64,000 nucleotides of DNA from Strongyloides papillosus. Lineage: Eukaryota; Nematoda; Chromadorea; Rhabditida; Strongyloididae. The stretch is taken from assembly GCA_005656395.1 (NCBI GenBank), contig SRSI01000028.1, forward strand, positions 1,116,001-1,180,000. Direction: 5' to 3'. Shown here piece by piece: positions 1-12,800 of the stretch. The first letter of the stretch is position 1. The number at the start of each line of letters is the position of its first letter. Below the pieces are notes generated by a model. The model saw only the letters and a list, made by a program, of their open reading frames with translations, was not told where the DNA came from and did not search any database. The position numbers and the translations under genes are program-made.

Positions 1-473
1 TCTTTTAAATATCACCTTTTTAATATATGACTTGAATTTGAACGAAATCTCATATGTATTCTTTAAAATAATATGTTAGTTTTATTTAATTGTCTATTTT
101 AAATACTTTATAACTTAGATATTTAGTTTATAAGCAGTTTTCTTAAAACAACATTTTTAAAACCCTCTGTACATTTGTTATTATATAATTTCCGATAAAC
201 AAATAAAATAATTTTACTAATGTTCCATAATTTAACTTCATCTTATTTATCAAGTTTTTTTTCAGGAGAAAATATTATTAAATAATTTTTAGTTTTCTCT
301 ATATAAAGTGCCTTTTTTATATTGGTATTTTTACTTGTCTTGAAGGTGTGTGAAGTTATAATTATATATATTTGAATCAACTATTTCACTTTTACAAACA
401 TATTAATCAAAAACTAAATTATTAATTAAATATTGCAATTTTGTAATATAAGGAAAAAATATATAAAGATAAA
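1..473. other. 5' flank of the GPCR gene
   Basis: AT-rich non-coding flank. No open frame of coding character, tRNA-like segment or repeat was recognised. It presumably holds the promoter of the receptor gene that starts at 474, but no specific element can be named. Confidence 0.5.
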
Positions 474-2314
474 ATGACTGACTATTATACTGATGAAAAT
501 ATAAGAAGTATTTTAAATGATTCTTCACCTTATCAGAAAGAGGTAAATTTTTATTACTTTTTAGTAATTCTTTGTTTTTTAAACAATAACTATTTTTTAT
601 TATATAATTTTTATAGTCACTGTTAACGGCATTAATGCAAAAAGAAGAGATTTTTGAAGTTTTACCTCCACCAAATCATGAAGATTCTCATGTCCTAACA
701 ATGGCAATTTGTTATATGCTACTTTTTCTTATTGGTATTTGTGGAAATGTTGCTGTTATGACAACGATATATCACGTTGTTAGATCACAAAAAACTACTA
801 TTGATAATACATTAATTTATGTTATTGTGTTATCTTGTGTTGATTTTGGTGTTTGTATGTCTCTTCCTTTTACTGTAATTGATCAGGTAATAAAATATAT
901 ACATTTTATTTATAAATAATAATTTTTTAGATTCTTGGTTTTTGGATGTTTGGTTCTGTTTTATGTAAATTACATGCAGTATTAGAAAATTTTGGAAAAA
1001 TTTTATCTTCATTAATCTTAACAGCAATGTCATTTGATCGTTATGCTGGTGTCTGTCATCCACATAGAAAATATTTACGATCAAAAAAATTAGCAATAAC
1101 TATATTAGTTGGTTTAGCAATATGTGCTTTAGTTACCTTATGTCCATTACTTTTAAATTTTTCTGCACGTGAATTAATATTATTTGAGAAAGAAACAGCA
1201 CCATACAAAATAACAAGAATGAGAATTGAAAAATGTACAATGAGTAATATGAGCTCATTTAGTTTTTCAACTTTTACCATATATCAGTGTGTCTTGTGTT
1301 ATATTATTCCATTAATATTAGTTGTATATTTTTATACAAGGCTTCTTACAAGACTTCGTCACCATGCCAGACAATTTAAGGTTAGTTTTATATTGGTAAT
1401 AAGAAAAAAAACAGTCTAATAAATATTTACTATTTTTAATATCTAATTTTACTTTACTTTCTTTAAAAAAACAAAAGAAAAAATATTACATGAATTTACT
1501 CTAGTTCAAATAATTTAAAATCCTATTTATCGTATACTTTTAAAAAGTTCATGGTTAAATAACAAAAATTATAAATTATTATGATCTTTGAAATTTTGAT
1601 AATAAATATTATTAATTATAGTCTTCCCAGATTCCACTCCTTCGTATTTCTGTTTACACAATGATGGTTTCCCTTTTTTATTTTTTATGTTGGACGCCAT
1701 TTTGGATTGCAACAACACTAGCTGTTTATCTTGAATATGTTGAAGAAGGACAAGGTTCAAGTGCAGTACCACATTTCTTTGTCTATGCAATGTATTTTAT
1801 TCACGCTCTACCATTTACTAATTCAGCTGTCAATTGGATTTTATATGGAGCTTTGAATAGTCAATTACAATTAAAGCAAAGATCAAGTAGTAATTTTAGA
1901 AGTGAATTTACTAATAATTGCTTGCAATCATATAACAATGCAGTTAACCAAACTGGTGGAAATAAAAATAATCCAACATTATCAAATAATGACACTTCTT
2001 TTAACAATAATTCAAAAATATTTGATTCAATTTCAAAAAAAGACAGTGATAAACAACATTTACAGATAACATATAAATTTAGTGCACCATTATCACTAGG
2101 AACAGATTCTAGTTATAATTCGAAAGGATCAGCCACTGAGATGACAACACTTCTTCCAAATGGTCTACATAAACAATCAAGTCCAAATAACCCATTTAAA
2201 AAAATTTCTTCAGAAACTTCTATTGAACAAATAAAAGAAGATGAAGACGATAAAAACAAGGATAATTTAATAGTTATTGGGTATGATTGTGACTCCGAAG
2301 GAACTTACTTATAG
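474..2314 (+). CDS. Rhodopsin-family (class A) neuropeptide-type GPCR
   Basis: Four exons by GT..AG joining: 474-542, 617-886, 931-1380, 1622-2314; 493 aa. Seven hydrophobic segments are visible. TM1 carries the GN pair, TM2 the LSxxD motif, and TM3 ends in DRY (residues 149-151, within SFDRYAGVCHP). TM6 has CWTP (286-289). TM7 reads NSAVNWILYG, so the usual NPxxY is NWxxY. The DRYAGVCHP context and CWTP resemble somatostatin/opioid/allatostatin-like peptide receptors, so a plasma-membrane receptor coupling to G proteins is expected; the ligand cannot be read from sequence. The roughly 150-residue C-terminal tail is Asn/Ser/Lys-rich and ends acidic. The start is the first Met in frame with exon 2. 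The last intron has two in-frame acceptors 9 nt apart. It is convergent with fumarase. Confidence 0.85.
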
Positions 2315-2698
2315 TGTTCTTTTAATTAATTGTTATTATTTATAATTGTTTTATTCCAATTTTTATACTATTAACTTCAATAATTCAAAATTTTCTATTA
2401 AATGTTCTGTATAAAATGTATTTTTACTGTGTAAAAAACTATAAAATTCTCCATAATATAAAGATTTTACGACTAAATCAAAACCTGAATATGTAAAGTA
2501 AGGAAATTTCCATGGATATGATTTATCTAATTTTTTAACATAGCAATTAAAAACACTTAAAGAAGTCTTTTATTGAAAATACCAAAAAATAAAAATTTTA
2601 AAAACTATTTTCCTCATTCGTTTATAAGTTTGACTTCATATATTAAATATATTTCATCTATCTATCATTTAGAAATCTACAAGTGATTGTCAATTATC
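2315..2698. other. Convergent 3' intergenic region
   Basis: 384 bp between the convergent receptor and fumarase genes. AT-rich and without a gene; it presumably holds both 3' UTRs. Confidence 0.5.
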
Positions 2699-4215
2699 TT
2701 ATTTTGGTGCAAGCATGTCTTCTGGTCTGACCCACTTGTTAAATTGTTCCTCTGTAAGGATTCCAAGTTTAATAGCTTCTTCCTTAAGAGTAGTGCCATT
2801 CTTGTGGGCGGTCTTAGCAATCTTAGCAGCATTATCATAACCAATATGTGGATTGAGTGCTGTAACGAGCATAAGAGATTCATTAAGAATCTTCTTTATA
2901 TTATCTTCGTTAGCTTTAATGCCATCAACACAATTTTTGGAGAATGATACACTACCATCAGCTATGAGACGAATAGATTGAAGAACATTTCTAACAATCA
3001 TTGGTTTGAATACATTTAACTCAAAATGTCCATTAGATCCTCCAACAGTTACAGCAACTTGATTACCAAAAACTTGAGCCGCAATCATTGTAAGTGACTC
3101 ACATTGAGTTGGATTAACTTTTCCTGGCATAATAGAACTACCAGGTTCATTTTCTGGAAGAGAAAGTTCTCCCAAACCACAACGTGGTCCTGAACCTAAG
3201 AAACGAATGTCATTGGCAATTTTCATTAATGATGTAGCTATGACATTAAGAGCTCCATGAACTTCAACCATTGTGTCATGAGCAGCAAGAGCTTCAAACT
3301 TGTTTGGAGCTGTGACAAATGGAAGACCTGTAAGGCTTTTAACAGTATCAGCAACCTTTTCAGCAAATCCAATTCTTGTATTAAGTCCTGTTCCAACAGC
3401 TGTACCACCAGCAGCTAGTTGGTATAAATGTGGAAGTGTACTTTTTACACGTTGAATACCATTCTCAATTTGTGTAACATAGGCAGAAAATTCTTGCCCA
3501 AGTGTAAGTGGGACAGCATCTTGTGTATGAGTACGTCCAATCTTAATAATTTTCTCAAATTCTTTAGCCTTAGCATCAAGAGATTGTCTTAATATTTCTA
3601 ACGATGGTAAAAGACGATTGTTAACCTCAAGTGCAACAGCAATATGCATAGCTGTTGGGAAGGTATCATTAGAAGATTGTGATTTATTAACATGATCATT
3701 TGGATGTACTGGAGTCTTGGAACCAAGTTGTCCACCAAGAATTTCAATAGCTCTATTGGAGATGACTTCATTAACATTCATATTTGATTGTGTTCCGGAA
3801 CCAGTTTGCCAAACAACAAGAGGGAAATGATCGTCAAGTTTTCCGGCAATAACTTCATCTGCGGCTTTAACAATAGCATCACTTAAATTTTTGTCTAATC
3901 CATATTGTGTATTAACCATAGCAGCAGCTTTTTTAAGATATCCAAAAGCATGAACAACTGGAAGAGGCATTCTTTCTTCAGGTCCACCAATTTTAAAGTT
4001 CATAATCGATCTATAAGATAAAGTAAGCAAAACAGATAAACATGCATTTATAAAATAATAACATACCTAGCGGTTTGAGCTCCATAATATTTGTCCGATG
4101 GAACCTTTAATTCACCAAAGGTATCTTTTTCTATACGAAATGAATTAGAAGACATTGTACGTAGGAAATTGATATTTTTTATTTGGACTGATGAAATAAT
4201 ATTTCTAGAAAGCAT
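2699..4215 (-). CDS. fum-1: Fumarate hydratase, class II (mitochondrial/cytosolic)
   Basis: Two exons on the minus strand: 4067-4215 and 2699-4010, joined in phase across a 56-nt intron; 486 aa. The protein interconverts fumarate and malate in the TCA cycle. The fumarase/aspartase-family signature [10 protein letters not shown] lies at about residues 340-349, and the N-terminal part carries the family's YYGAQT and NFKIGG blocks. The first about 20 residues ([14 protein letters not shown]...) have no acidic residue and look like a mitochondrial presequence. A second Met at residue 21 (MSSNSF, base 4155) begins a protein with the cytosolic-form start just before the conserved core, so one gene could supply both compartments. 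Length is normal for class II fumarase. The exon joint falls inside the conserved TARS block, which confirms the splice. It is divergent from the JmjC gene. Confidence 0.95.
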
Positions 4216-4923
4216 AACCTAAAGTGTTTGTTTATATATAGGCAAAAACATTAAAAATATGTATGAATAGAGAACACAAGGGAGGGACGACTTTGATATT
4301 CAAAAAACATTAAAATATATGGGGGCAGAGAAAAATATTGTTTTTGTCAATTTTAAATTTCTGGCATCACTAGTTTATCAAACTCGTATTCTAGTGTCCT
4401 TTTAACATCGTCAAACTATTGTAGCTACGTGAGTTTTTCAAAAAAAAATTACCCTTATGTCAATGTATATGCAATCCCAAACGTTGCGACAATTTATGAT
4501 ACCATAAGATAAAAAATCTGTAAATACGATGTAGAGAACGCAAGCTATAGAAATGAAAAAAAAAATTCCTTTTTACTTGACGTTTATAAAATTTTATATC
4601 AACAGAAAGTTGTTACACACGCATATACTTATGTATTTGACAAAAAAAAAGTATTTATGGATTACAGAAAAAATAATAATATCAATAATTAAGATATTTA
4701 ATATAAAGTGCCGATAAACTTCAATTGAATTAATTGTTAGTATCCTGCCAAGAATGTTTGTTTGTTTCTCTAATTATTATTTTTGGTATGTTGTATATCG
4801 TTTCTTTAATTGTTTCTTATTTAAATTTGGCAGAATACTATTTTGATTACGCAGTCGTTTTGAAATATTAGATATTTATGTTAGTATTTAGTTGGAATAT
4901 AGTGAATCCCTGACTCATAAATA
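4216..4923. promoter_or_regulatory. Divergent promoter region, fumarase / JmjC demethylase
   Basis: 708 bp between the divergently transcribed fumarase and JmjC genes. No coding frame was found. It must contain both 5' flanks, but no individual motif is strong enough to annotate. Confidence 0.4.
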
Positions 4924-7649
4924 ATGCCTAGGAAACGAAAATCAGAAGTTCAAAAAATTGTAAAAAAATCTTCCGAAGATGTACCTCCACCAGTTAAAGA
5001 TGAGGATGGAGCTTTGTTTATAGAAGGATTTAAATATGATATTAATAAAATTTTAAATGATAGCTGTTACGAAAGAAATGATCTCTACAAAGTGGTTCAA
5101 GCTAAAGGTAATTTTTTCATGTATTAAGTTTTTTGTTACTATTTATTACAGAACTCAACGTTACTTATTTTCGTTTAAATGGTACTTCAACACCAATACT
5201 TGTTGATGGAACTCCACAAGAACTTGGAATGACAATGCCAGACAAGAATTACCTGACAATTGATAGGATAGTAAAAATTTGTGGGAAGGCTTTAGAGATT
5301 GATGTTATTAAAGTTGGGAAATTTGAGACAATAAAAATGTCATTAGAAGAGTTTGGCAAACACTTTTCGAAGCCTCCTGAAGAAAGAGAGGTTCTATTAA
5401 ATTCATTGTCACAAGAATTTTCCTATAACGAATTATCTAAACACGTTAGAGCACCGTCTTTTGTTAAAGAAATGGATTGGGTAATTAAGTATTGGCCAGA
5501 TATATTAAAAGTAAATCAACTAAAATACATTGATGAGAAGGGATTATCGTTGAAAAGAGTCCCTAATGTTCATTGTTATTGTTTGATATCTATGAAACAT
5601 TCATATACAGATTTCCATATGGATTTTGGAGGTACCTCTGTTTGGTATCATGTACTAGATGGGAAGAAAATTTTTTGGTTAATACCTCCCACGGAGGAGA
5701 ATATTAAACTTCATGAACAATTTATGAAAGGCTGTAAAAGCACAAAAGAATTTTTGGGTGAAACAGCAAAGGATTGTTTTCGAGTTACCCTTTGTGCTGG
5801 GCAAACATTCCTCATTCCATCTGGTTTTATACATGCTGTTTATACAGCTGAGGATAGTATAGTTTTTGGAGGAAATTACATACATAGTTTATCTATCCCA
5901 CTCCAATTATGTGTTCATAGATCTGAAACCAGAAGTAGAGTTGGAGAAGTTTATAAATATCCATTTTTTAATGAATTACTATGGTATTCCGTTGCAGGCT
6001 TTGTTGAAGAAGCCACTGGACTTGTATTTGTCAATCCTACTCTTAAAAAAAGAAAAAAGCAATCAGAATATGATGAAGATTTTTTTAAAACAACTCTTAG
6101 GAAGTTTGTAAATACCAATAAAAATCTAACGGAATGTATTAAATTTGTTCTCAAAGATGAAGATGTATTAAAGAAGATATTTAATGGCCAGTACTTTGTA
6201 GTACCTGATGAATGTAAGAAATTTGATGAAGTACGTTCTGGTAAAACAGACAATGATTCCTTTGATGATGGAACATTTGAACAGATTGTGAAGAGAGATG
6301 TTATCGATACTTGGTCCGAAGATGAGATTAATGGTTTTGTTGAATTACATGGATATATTTCAAAGCGATCAGATAAGTCTAAAAAACTTCTTGAACCTGT
6401 ACCGGCAGGAATAACAAGACCATTCTCATTGTTAAGGGCATTTTGGAAAGTAATTGTTTATGCAAAATCTGTAAAAAATATGGCACAAGATGAATTAAGT
6501 AGATCCTTTGTCGATGAAAGTAATGATCTATTGATATCTGAAGTCCAGGAGGAAGATGAAGAATTGAAAAGATCATTAGACAGTTCACCAAATGAAAAAG
6601 AAAAATCGCTTGAATCCGAAAAGAAATTAAATGACGAAGATAATGTATCCGAGGAAATTATAAATGATGAGGAGAGTGTAGATGACGTATCTAAATTGGA
6701 GATGATAAAAGAGGAAAGTATCCCTGGGGTCTCTTGTAATGATGATGAGCAAAGTGAAATTAATTTGAAATGTGATGAACAAGTTACAGGTTACGAAGAA
6801 ATAGAAACCATTGTAAAAGATGAAGAGACAAAAGAAGAAACATTGCCAGTTGCAGTTGACAATTCTGACTTACAATCCTCTGAAAAAGATTTTGTAGAAA
6901 AAACGAGCGATGATGTAATTGTGGCGCCCGAAAATCTAAAGGAAGGCAGTGAGAGTGACCCATTACCTGATGAAACTAAACATGATTTAGATAATAAAGG
7001 AGATAAAAAAGATGATTATCAGGTGAATGAGGCATCTACTGGTACTGAAAAGACTGATAATGACAATATAATTACTAGTAATAATGAATTATCTTCACCA
7101 CGAAATTCCATTACTCCGATAACAGAAGGAAATTCACTTGGTACAAAAAGTGTCACATCACCAGAGGAAAATAAAGCCCACGGCGAGATTTCTGAATCTC
7201 AAAAAGTGGAAGAAAATGTATATAAGCCTGAGGATAATGTTTTAAAATTAGGTGGTGAATCTAACAGTTCTATGTATAGAAGAAGAGTGTCAGACCAACG
7301 TAAAAAAGTGATTCCAACAGCATCAAAGACGCTAAAAGAAAAAGTAGAATGGCAAGGATTTTCTGGTATTAAATGCTCACCAAAGATTCCACGTATTGCT
7401 CCTTCAGATAATTATACTATTCCGGAAAAGAAAATTAAACTTGAAAGTGATATTTCTATAACTGATTCAACTACACTAATTAATACACCAATATTAAATC
7501 ATTCTGGATTTTTATTGGAACCTAAATCTCAATATAAAGAAATCCACAAAGTAGATTATCCAAAATCATGCACAAAAACGACGGCTGATATTGTTAATAA
7601 GACAAATGAGGTACATAAAATTCTAGAAGCAAATATGGACCATAGATAA
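4924..7649 (+). CDS. JmjC histone demethylase, KDM2/KDM7 (JHDM1) class
   Basis: Two exons, 4924-5107 and 5152-7649; 893 aa. It is expected to be a nuclear Fe(II)/2-oxoglutarate-dependent lysine demethylase. The JmjC core contains TDFHMDFGGTSVWYHVL with Fe ligands H217 and D219, and the distal ligand H289 in the IPSGFIHAVYT block, so the metal triad is intact. The FWLIPPT and HAVYT versions favour KDM2/JHDM1; WYHVL is also seen in the PHF8/KDM7 branch. An N-terminal basic stretch (PRKRK) could be a nuclear localisation signal. I see no PHD finger before the JmjC domain, and no CXXC, PHD, F-box or LRR after it. The second half is a long, highly acidic, Ser/Glu/Asp/Lys-rich and probably disordered tail. 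The next gene on the strand (ALG1) starts 322 bp downstream. Confidence 0.85.
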
Positions 7650-7971
7650 TTTTTTTTAATAATTGTATTTATTTGTATATATCAACCTATATAACTAATA
7701 TAGATAATAATTTCATTCACTTCAATTTCCCTTTTCTGTTGAAACAACAATACCAAATAAGTTATTTTCCTTTGATTGTATAAAATAATAATTTTTTAAC
7801 TGTTAATAAATTTCCTTTGAATATTACTATGATTCTATATCTGGTGACAACATACTTTTTTTGCTATTATATTTTACCAAGAGAATTTCTTTTTAGGACA
7901 TCAGGAGATTTTTTGTTACTTAGAACTTGTTCCTTATTAATTTATTGTTTAGAGAAAATAATATAGTTTAA
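7650..7971. other. Intergenic, JmjC to ALG1
   Basis: 322 bp of AT-rich sequence between two genes on the same strand. No gene was seen. The spacing is short enough that cotranscription is possible, but I found no clear trans-splice acceptor right before the ALG1 ATG. Confidence 0.4.
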
Positions 7972-9831
7972 ATGGTTGAAGAAGCAACTATTGTAGTTCT
8001 TGGAGATATTGGACATTCTCCTAGAATGTGTTATCATGCATTATCATTAGCTGACCATGGTGTTAATGTTCAAATTGTTAGTTATTTAAATTCGATACCA
8101 CCAAAAAGAATAGCTGAACATGACAAAATTGAATTTGTGACCATTACTCCACCGCCTGATTTCATTGTTACAAAAATTCCAACTTCTTTATCACTTTTTT
8201 TAAAATTTATATGGACAGGTATTATACTTTTATTTACTTTAATTTTCCGTACATCTTTATGGAGTACCTTTATTCTAATTCAAAATCCACCTGGATTACC
8301 AGTGATGGCAGTATGTTATTTGGTATGTTTACAAAAAATTTTTTTTCAAATATTACTCACCCGGGTTACCTTAATCGGTTAAAGTACATTTATTAATGTA
8401 AATTTAATTCATATTTATTGGAAAGAAAAAAAGAGATAAAATCAAAATAGAACACAACCACATTTGACATATGTACTCCAACTTATATTTAGATTAATTG
8501 TTATATTATCCTACCAAAAATCCTCCAAATAAGTGTATATAAATATGATGAAATTTTTATATATACATATTGTAACATATATATAATTCATTTAAAATTA
8601 CCATCAGATAAATAATTAGTAACTATAGTAATAATATAAATTGAATTAAATATTAAAAAATAATATATATACATTATTTAGGTTGCCAAACTTAAAGGAG
8701 CTTATTTTATTGTTGATTGGCACAATTATACATGGAGTATTTTAGATCATAAATATTCATGTAAAAATAATAATGATAAAAAAGAAGTTATTAATAATGA
8801 GGATCAATTAATAAATGAAGAAGAAACAATAATGTGTAATAATAAATATATAAGAAAATTAATAAAAGGAACTCAATGGTATGAAGGATTTTTTGGTAGG
8901 AGAGCTCATTTTAATTTGTGTGTATCTAAATGTATGAAAAAAAATTTGGATAGAAAATGGAATGTGAAAGCAGAAGTATTGTATGATAAAGCACCAAGTT
9001 GGAATTTTAAAAGATTAATGTCCAATGAAAAATGTCAATTTTTGAATGATTTATCAACCAAAAGTGGTTTTGAATTACTTAACGATTATAATGGTAGAAA
9101 TAAATTTGTGGAAAATAAAGATGGTACTTTAATTATGAGAAATGACAGACCAATTCTTTTAGTTTCTTCAACCAGCTGGACGGAAGATGAAGATTTCTCT
9201 ATTTTATTAAAAGCTTTGTATGAATATGATAATGATAAAAGTGATGATCTGCCTAATATTATTTGTGTGATTACAGGTAAAGGACCAATGAAAGAGTATT
9301 ATTTGAATGAGATAAAAAATTATGATTTACAAAAAGTATTATTTATAACACCATGGCTTGAAGCATCAGATTATCCTAAATTACTAGGTTCCGCTGACCT
9401 CGGTGTATCCTTACATACATCAACTTCAGGAATAGATTTACCAATGAAAGTTGTTGACATGTTTGGATGTAAAACACCAGTATTGGCTAAAAATTTCAAT
9501 GCAATTACTGAATTGGTTAAAAATGGCTATAATGGATATCTTTTTAATGATTATGATGAATTGAAACAAAGACTAACTTTCCTTCTAACCGGTTTCCCAA
9601 CGTCATCAACCGTTAGTTTTGACTTATATATTTTCAACTTTAATTAATTTGTTTTTATAGACATTAAATGAATTACATTTCAACTTACTTAATGAAAATA
9701 GTTTGACCTGGGAAGATAATTGGAATAAACTTTTTTGGCCAATTATAGAAGGGATTTCTAAAAGAAGATTTGATAGAGAAGTTGAAGAAATGGGGTTAGA
9801 TAAGGAGAGTGATGATAAAAAAGAGAAATGA
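7972..9831 (+). CDS. ALG1: Chitobiosyldiphosphodolichol beta-mannosyltransferase (ALG1)
   Basis: Three exons: 7972-8322, 8682-9611, 9661-9831; 483 aa, close to the usual ALG1 length. It adds the first mannose to GlcNAc2-PP-dolichol on the cytosolic ER face, in N-glycan precursor synthesis. The N-terminus has the family block VVLGDIGHSPRM and YHALSLA. A hydrophobic anchor segment follows at about residues 75-95, then QNPPGLP, VDWHNYTWSI right after intron 1, and WYEGFFGRRAHFNLCV. The GT-B donor-site half includes LGSADLGVSLHTSTSGIDLPMKVVDM, with the Glu normally expected in such regions not obvious here. The short last exon restores the typical C-terminal TWEDNW motif, which supports the splice at 9612-9660 over the read-through frame. 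Intron 1 is 359 nt, long for this locus. Confidence 0.93.
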
Positions 9832-12800
9832 TTTCGTAACGGTACTTGCTAATTTTTTTGATATTTCCTTTATTTCAAACAATTTATTTTAATATAAATA
9901 ATTTATTTCTTTTTTAAAACATAATTTTATATATATTCTTTGAATTTTATTTTCATTAATTTTACCTTTTTCGGAAAGTATTAAAGATAAGTAAATAAAA
10001 ATAGATATCTTATAGGTTTATTAAAATATCTGTACAAATTTTGATTATTAAAAAGGATAACCCAATAATTTTTGAATGAACTGTAAAAAGTCATTAAGAG
10101 ATATATAAAAGTAAAATAATCATACCTTTTATAAAGGCTCTATTATTTAAAGCGTAATTATTCCCTTTCAATTTTTGCTAATTTTGATGACCCTCTATAT
10201 ACGATTCATCTTACCCTCATTTTATCCATTTTATAAATAAATAATATAATGTGCATTTGATTGATGGAAAAATTTTATTTATCCTTTTTATGATTTTAAC
10301 TTCTTTCGGTGATATAGAAAACTTAAAGACATCTTATTATTTAGGAGATATAGAAAGATAAATCTACCAAGTGATCTGAATCATTGAATAGGAAGTGTCA
10401 CTTTTATTATTTATAAATGCTAGTCTCCAGCCGACTACACCTCGCTTCAGGCAGCCCTATTATGGGGTGCGCTCCATTTAGCCAGCGGTCAAAAGTAGGC
10501 CACGTTGTTAAGTAACAAGTATTGAATGACCATCTTAGGCGCTGATCAGTAGCAAAGATGCCCCTGTTTGCCATACTATTTTGTTTGGATCGTCTTTAAT
10601 CATTTTCTATTATGGATATATAATATATATATACAAAATTTTATGCGTATATATATTTGTATGTTATACTCTATTGTAAAAGGATATTCATCTGGATTAA
10701 GATATATGTTTATACATTTTTATAATGTAGCCGTTGGTGGATGGTACATGAAGAAGTGTAAAACTGAAAAGGAAAAGAAAATTTCCCATTGATATTCAAG
10801 GCGTTTGTATCTCTTTTTCTCTCTAATTTCACTCTCAGTCTCCCGATTTAGGCTATTTCATTTATATATCTGGGTTTATTTACGTCAACCATACACTTTT
10901 ACTTTTGCTATGATCAGTGATTTACAATCATTTTTCTACTATACTATCTTTTATCTGTGACATAATTTATGCATATATTTTTGATAATAATCATTTATCT
11001 ATTTTTATATTATGCCCTTCTTTTTTCCTTAAGGAAACATTTACTCTTCATTGGAAAATATTTAATTAATACACTTTTATTATAATTTACTATAAGCATA
11101 TAATAATCTATTATTCATATTATAAATTATTAACGTATATTTATCCTTCACATCTATCTCAGTTTTTTATTAAAACAAAAAAGCCTTCACATGAATAATA
11201 ATGTCAAATGAGAATGAGGGAAATTTGTCATAAATATGTGATAAAAAATCAAAAAATTTAATGTTTCATGTCTTTGGTTTTTATTGTTTAATTTACCATT
11301 TATGCTATCTCTCGTGCTATTATATATTTTTTTAATACCATTTATTATTTCTATCTAATACATGATATAGTTTTAGATTTTAAAATTCGGTACACATTTT
11401 TCTTTATTTTATGCATAAAATTACCAAGACTGATTGAAGTTTTTTCTTCTACCGTGAACTGTTATTTTTTTCAAGATAACAATGAATAAATGTATATTCC
11501 TACTACTTATAAATTTTCCAATAAATTAAACATAAGCTAAAAGTATACTTTTGACCATCACAGTATAAAAATTCTTCGTAAATACCTTTTCATTGAATTA
11601 TACTATAACTTTTCCCACCAAAAACAATCCATTAGCATAGTTATTACTTTTGCAAAAATCCCTCTCCGCTTTTTTAACAAAAAATATTTACATGATTTAG
11701 TAATGTAATTAAAGTTTGAAATTAAAAATATGATTCAAAGATTACATATAGTTTTTATTAAGATTAATGTTTTACAAAAAAAATACTATATAATGTATAT
11801 TTAGTATGTTCATATATTTAATTTTTTTATATATTTTATTTAAAATAGTCTTTTTTTTAAATTATTAATCTTATTTATATATTTCCATTTGTTACATGAA
11901 TATAAAAAATATGGAGTAGTTTAATATCACCGTAAAATAAATGATTTCTTTAAATAATAAGATTATTTAAAAGTATCGTAGAAGTAAAATTTTTATATTC
12001 ATGATTATAACCATTCAGTTATTATAATTGTTTTTTTCCTAATTACTATTATTAATATTCTGAACTTATTATTCAATCATCGTTATTAAGATATAAAAAA
12101 CCATATATTATTTTTGCTTTTGATTTTTTTACCTAATGCTTGACCTAACTATTAAATCTTTTTATTTGAGTATATTTGTGTATATTCAAATTAATGATAG
12201 ACACCTTAAATAAAGATAATCCACCATTATGTTTTGGATGTATTCACATTTATTCAAAATTATTAATTATTTTAGGTTAATATATTAATATTTCTAACAT
12301 CTTATCGTTTAACTTTTGTTTCTTGTATACTTTCACTTTGAATCATATATTATTGTTATAGATACATGCATGTATTTTCATTAATTAGACTATTTTTTTT
12401 AAAAAGAACCCCAAGATGAAGGTCAATTTGTTACTTTGATATATTAATTTAACAATCCTGATTATCTATTTATCATCGTTGAAATAGTTTTATTCTTAAC
12501 TTTACAAAACTATAATTATTTAAAATTTTCGGCACTCTTTATTTTACTAAATAATTTCGTTTTATCTATTATGTCAAAAAATTGTTTTAAAAGTTTTGTA
12601 GTTTTATAGGTAAAAGGGTGAAATCATAAAATCCACATGCTTCGTGTTCTGCCTTGTTATCCCCTTCCTAACCCCATTTCTATTGATAAAAATAAAGTAC
12701 ATTTGCGCAGTGGTCATTTAAAGCATTCCTTGTGTATTATAATAAGATATAACAATTTAAATTTTCCATTCATTTCATTTATCTCTTTTTGTGAGATAAT

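Noticed and set aside
4924..5107. PHD finger at the start of the JmjC gene
   Set aside because: Exon 1 has one Cys and no Cys/His array; the basic PRKRK start is all that is visible.
10417..10575. SRP (7SL) RNA gene
   Set aside because: GCTGATCAGTAG and GGTCAAAA resemble human 7SL, but the universal helix-8 GGAA-type tetraloop and AGCAG motif are missing and the spacing between the two matches is far too long. Kept only as an unassigned RNA candidate.
10568..10792. 74-aa open frame
   Set aside because: Tyr/Ile/Phe-rich composition typical of chance frames in AT-rich DNA, no motif, and it begins inside the GC-rich island.
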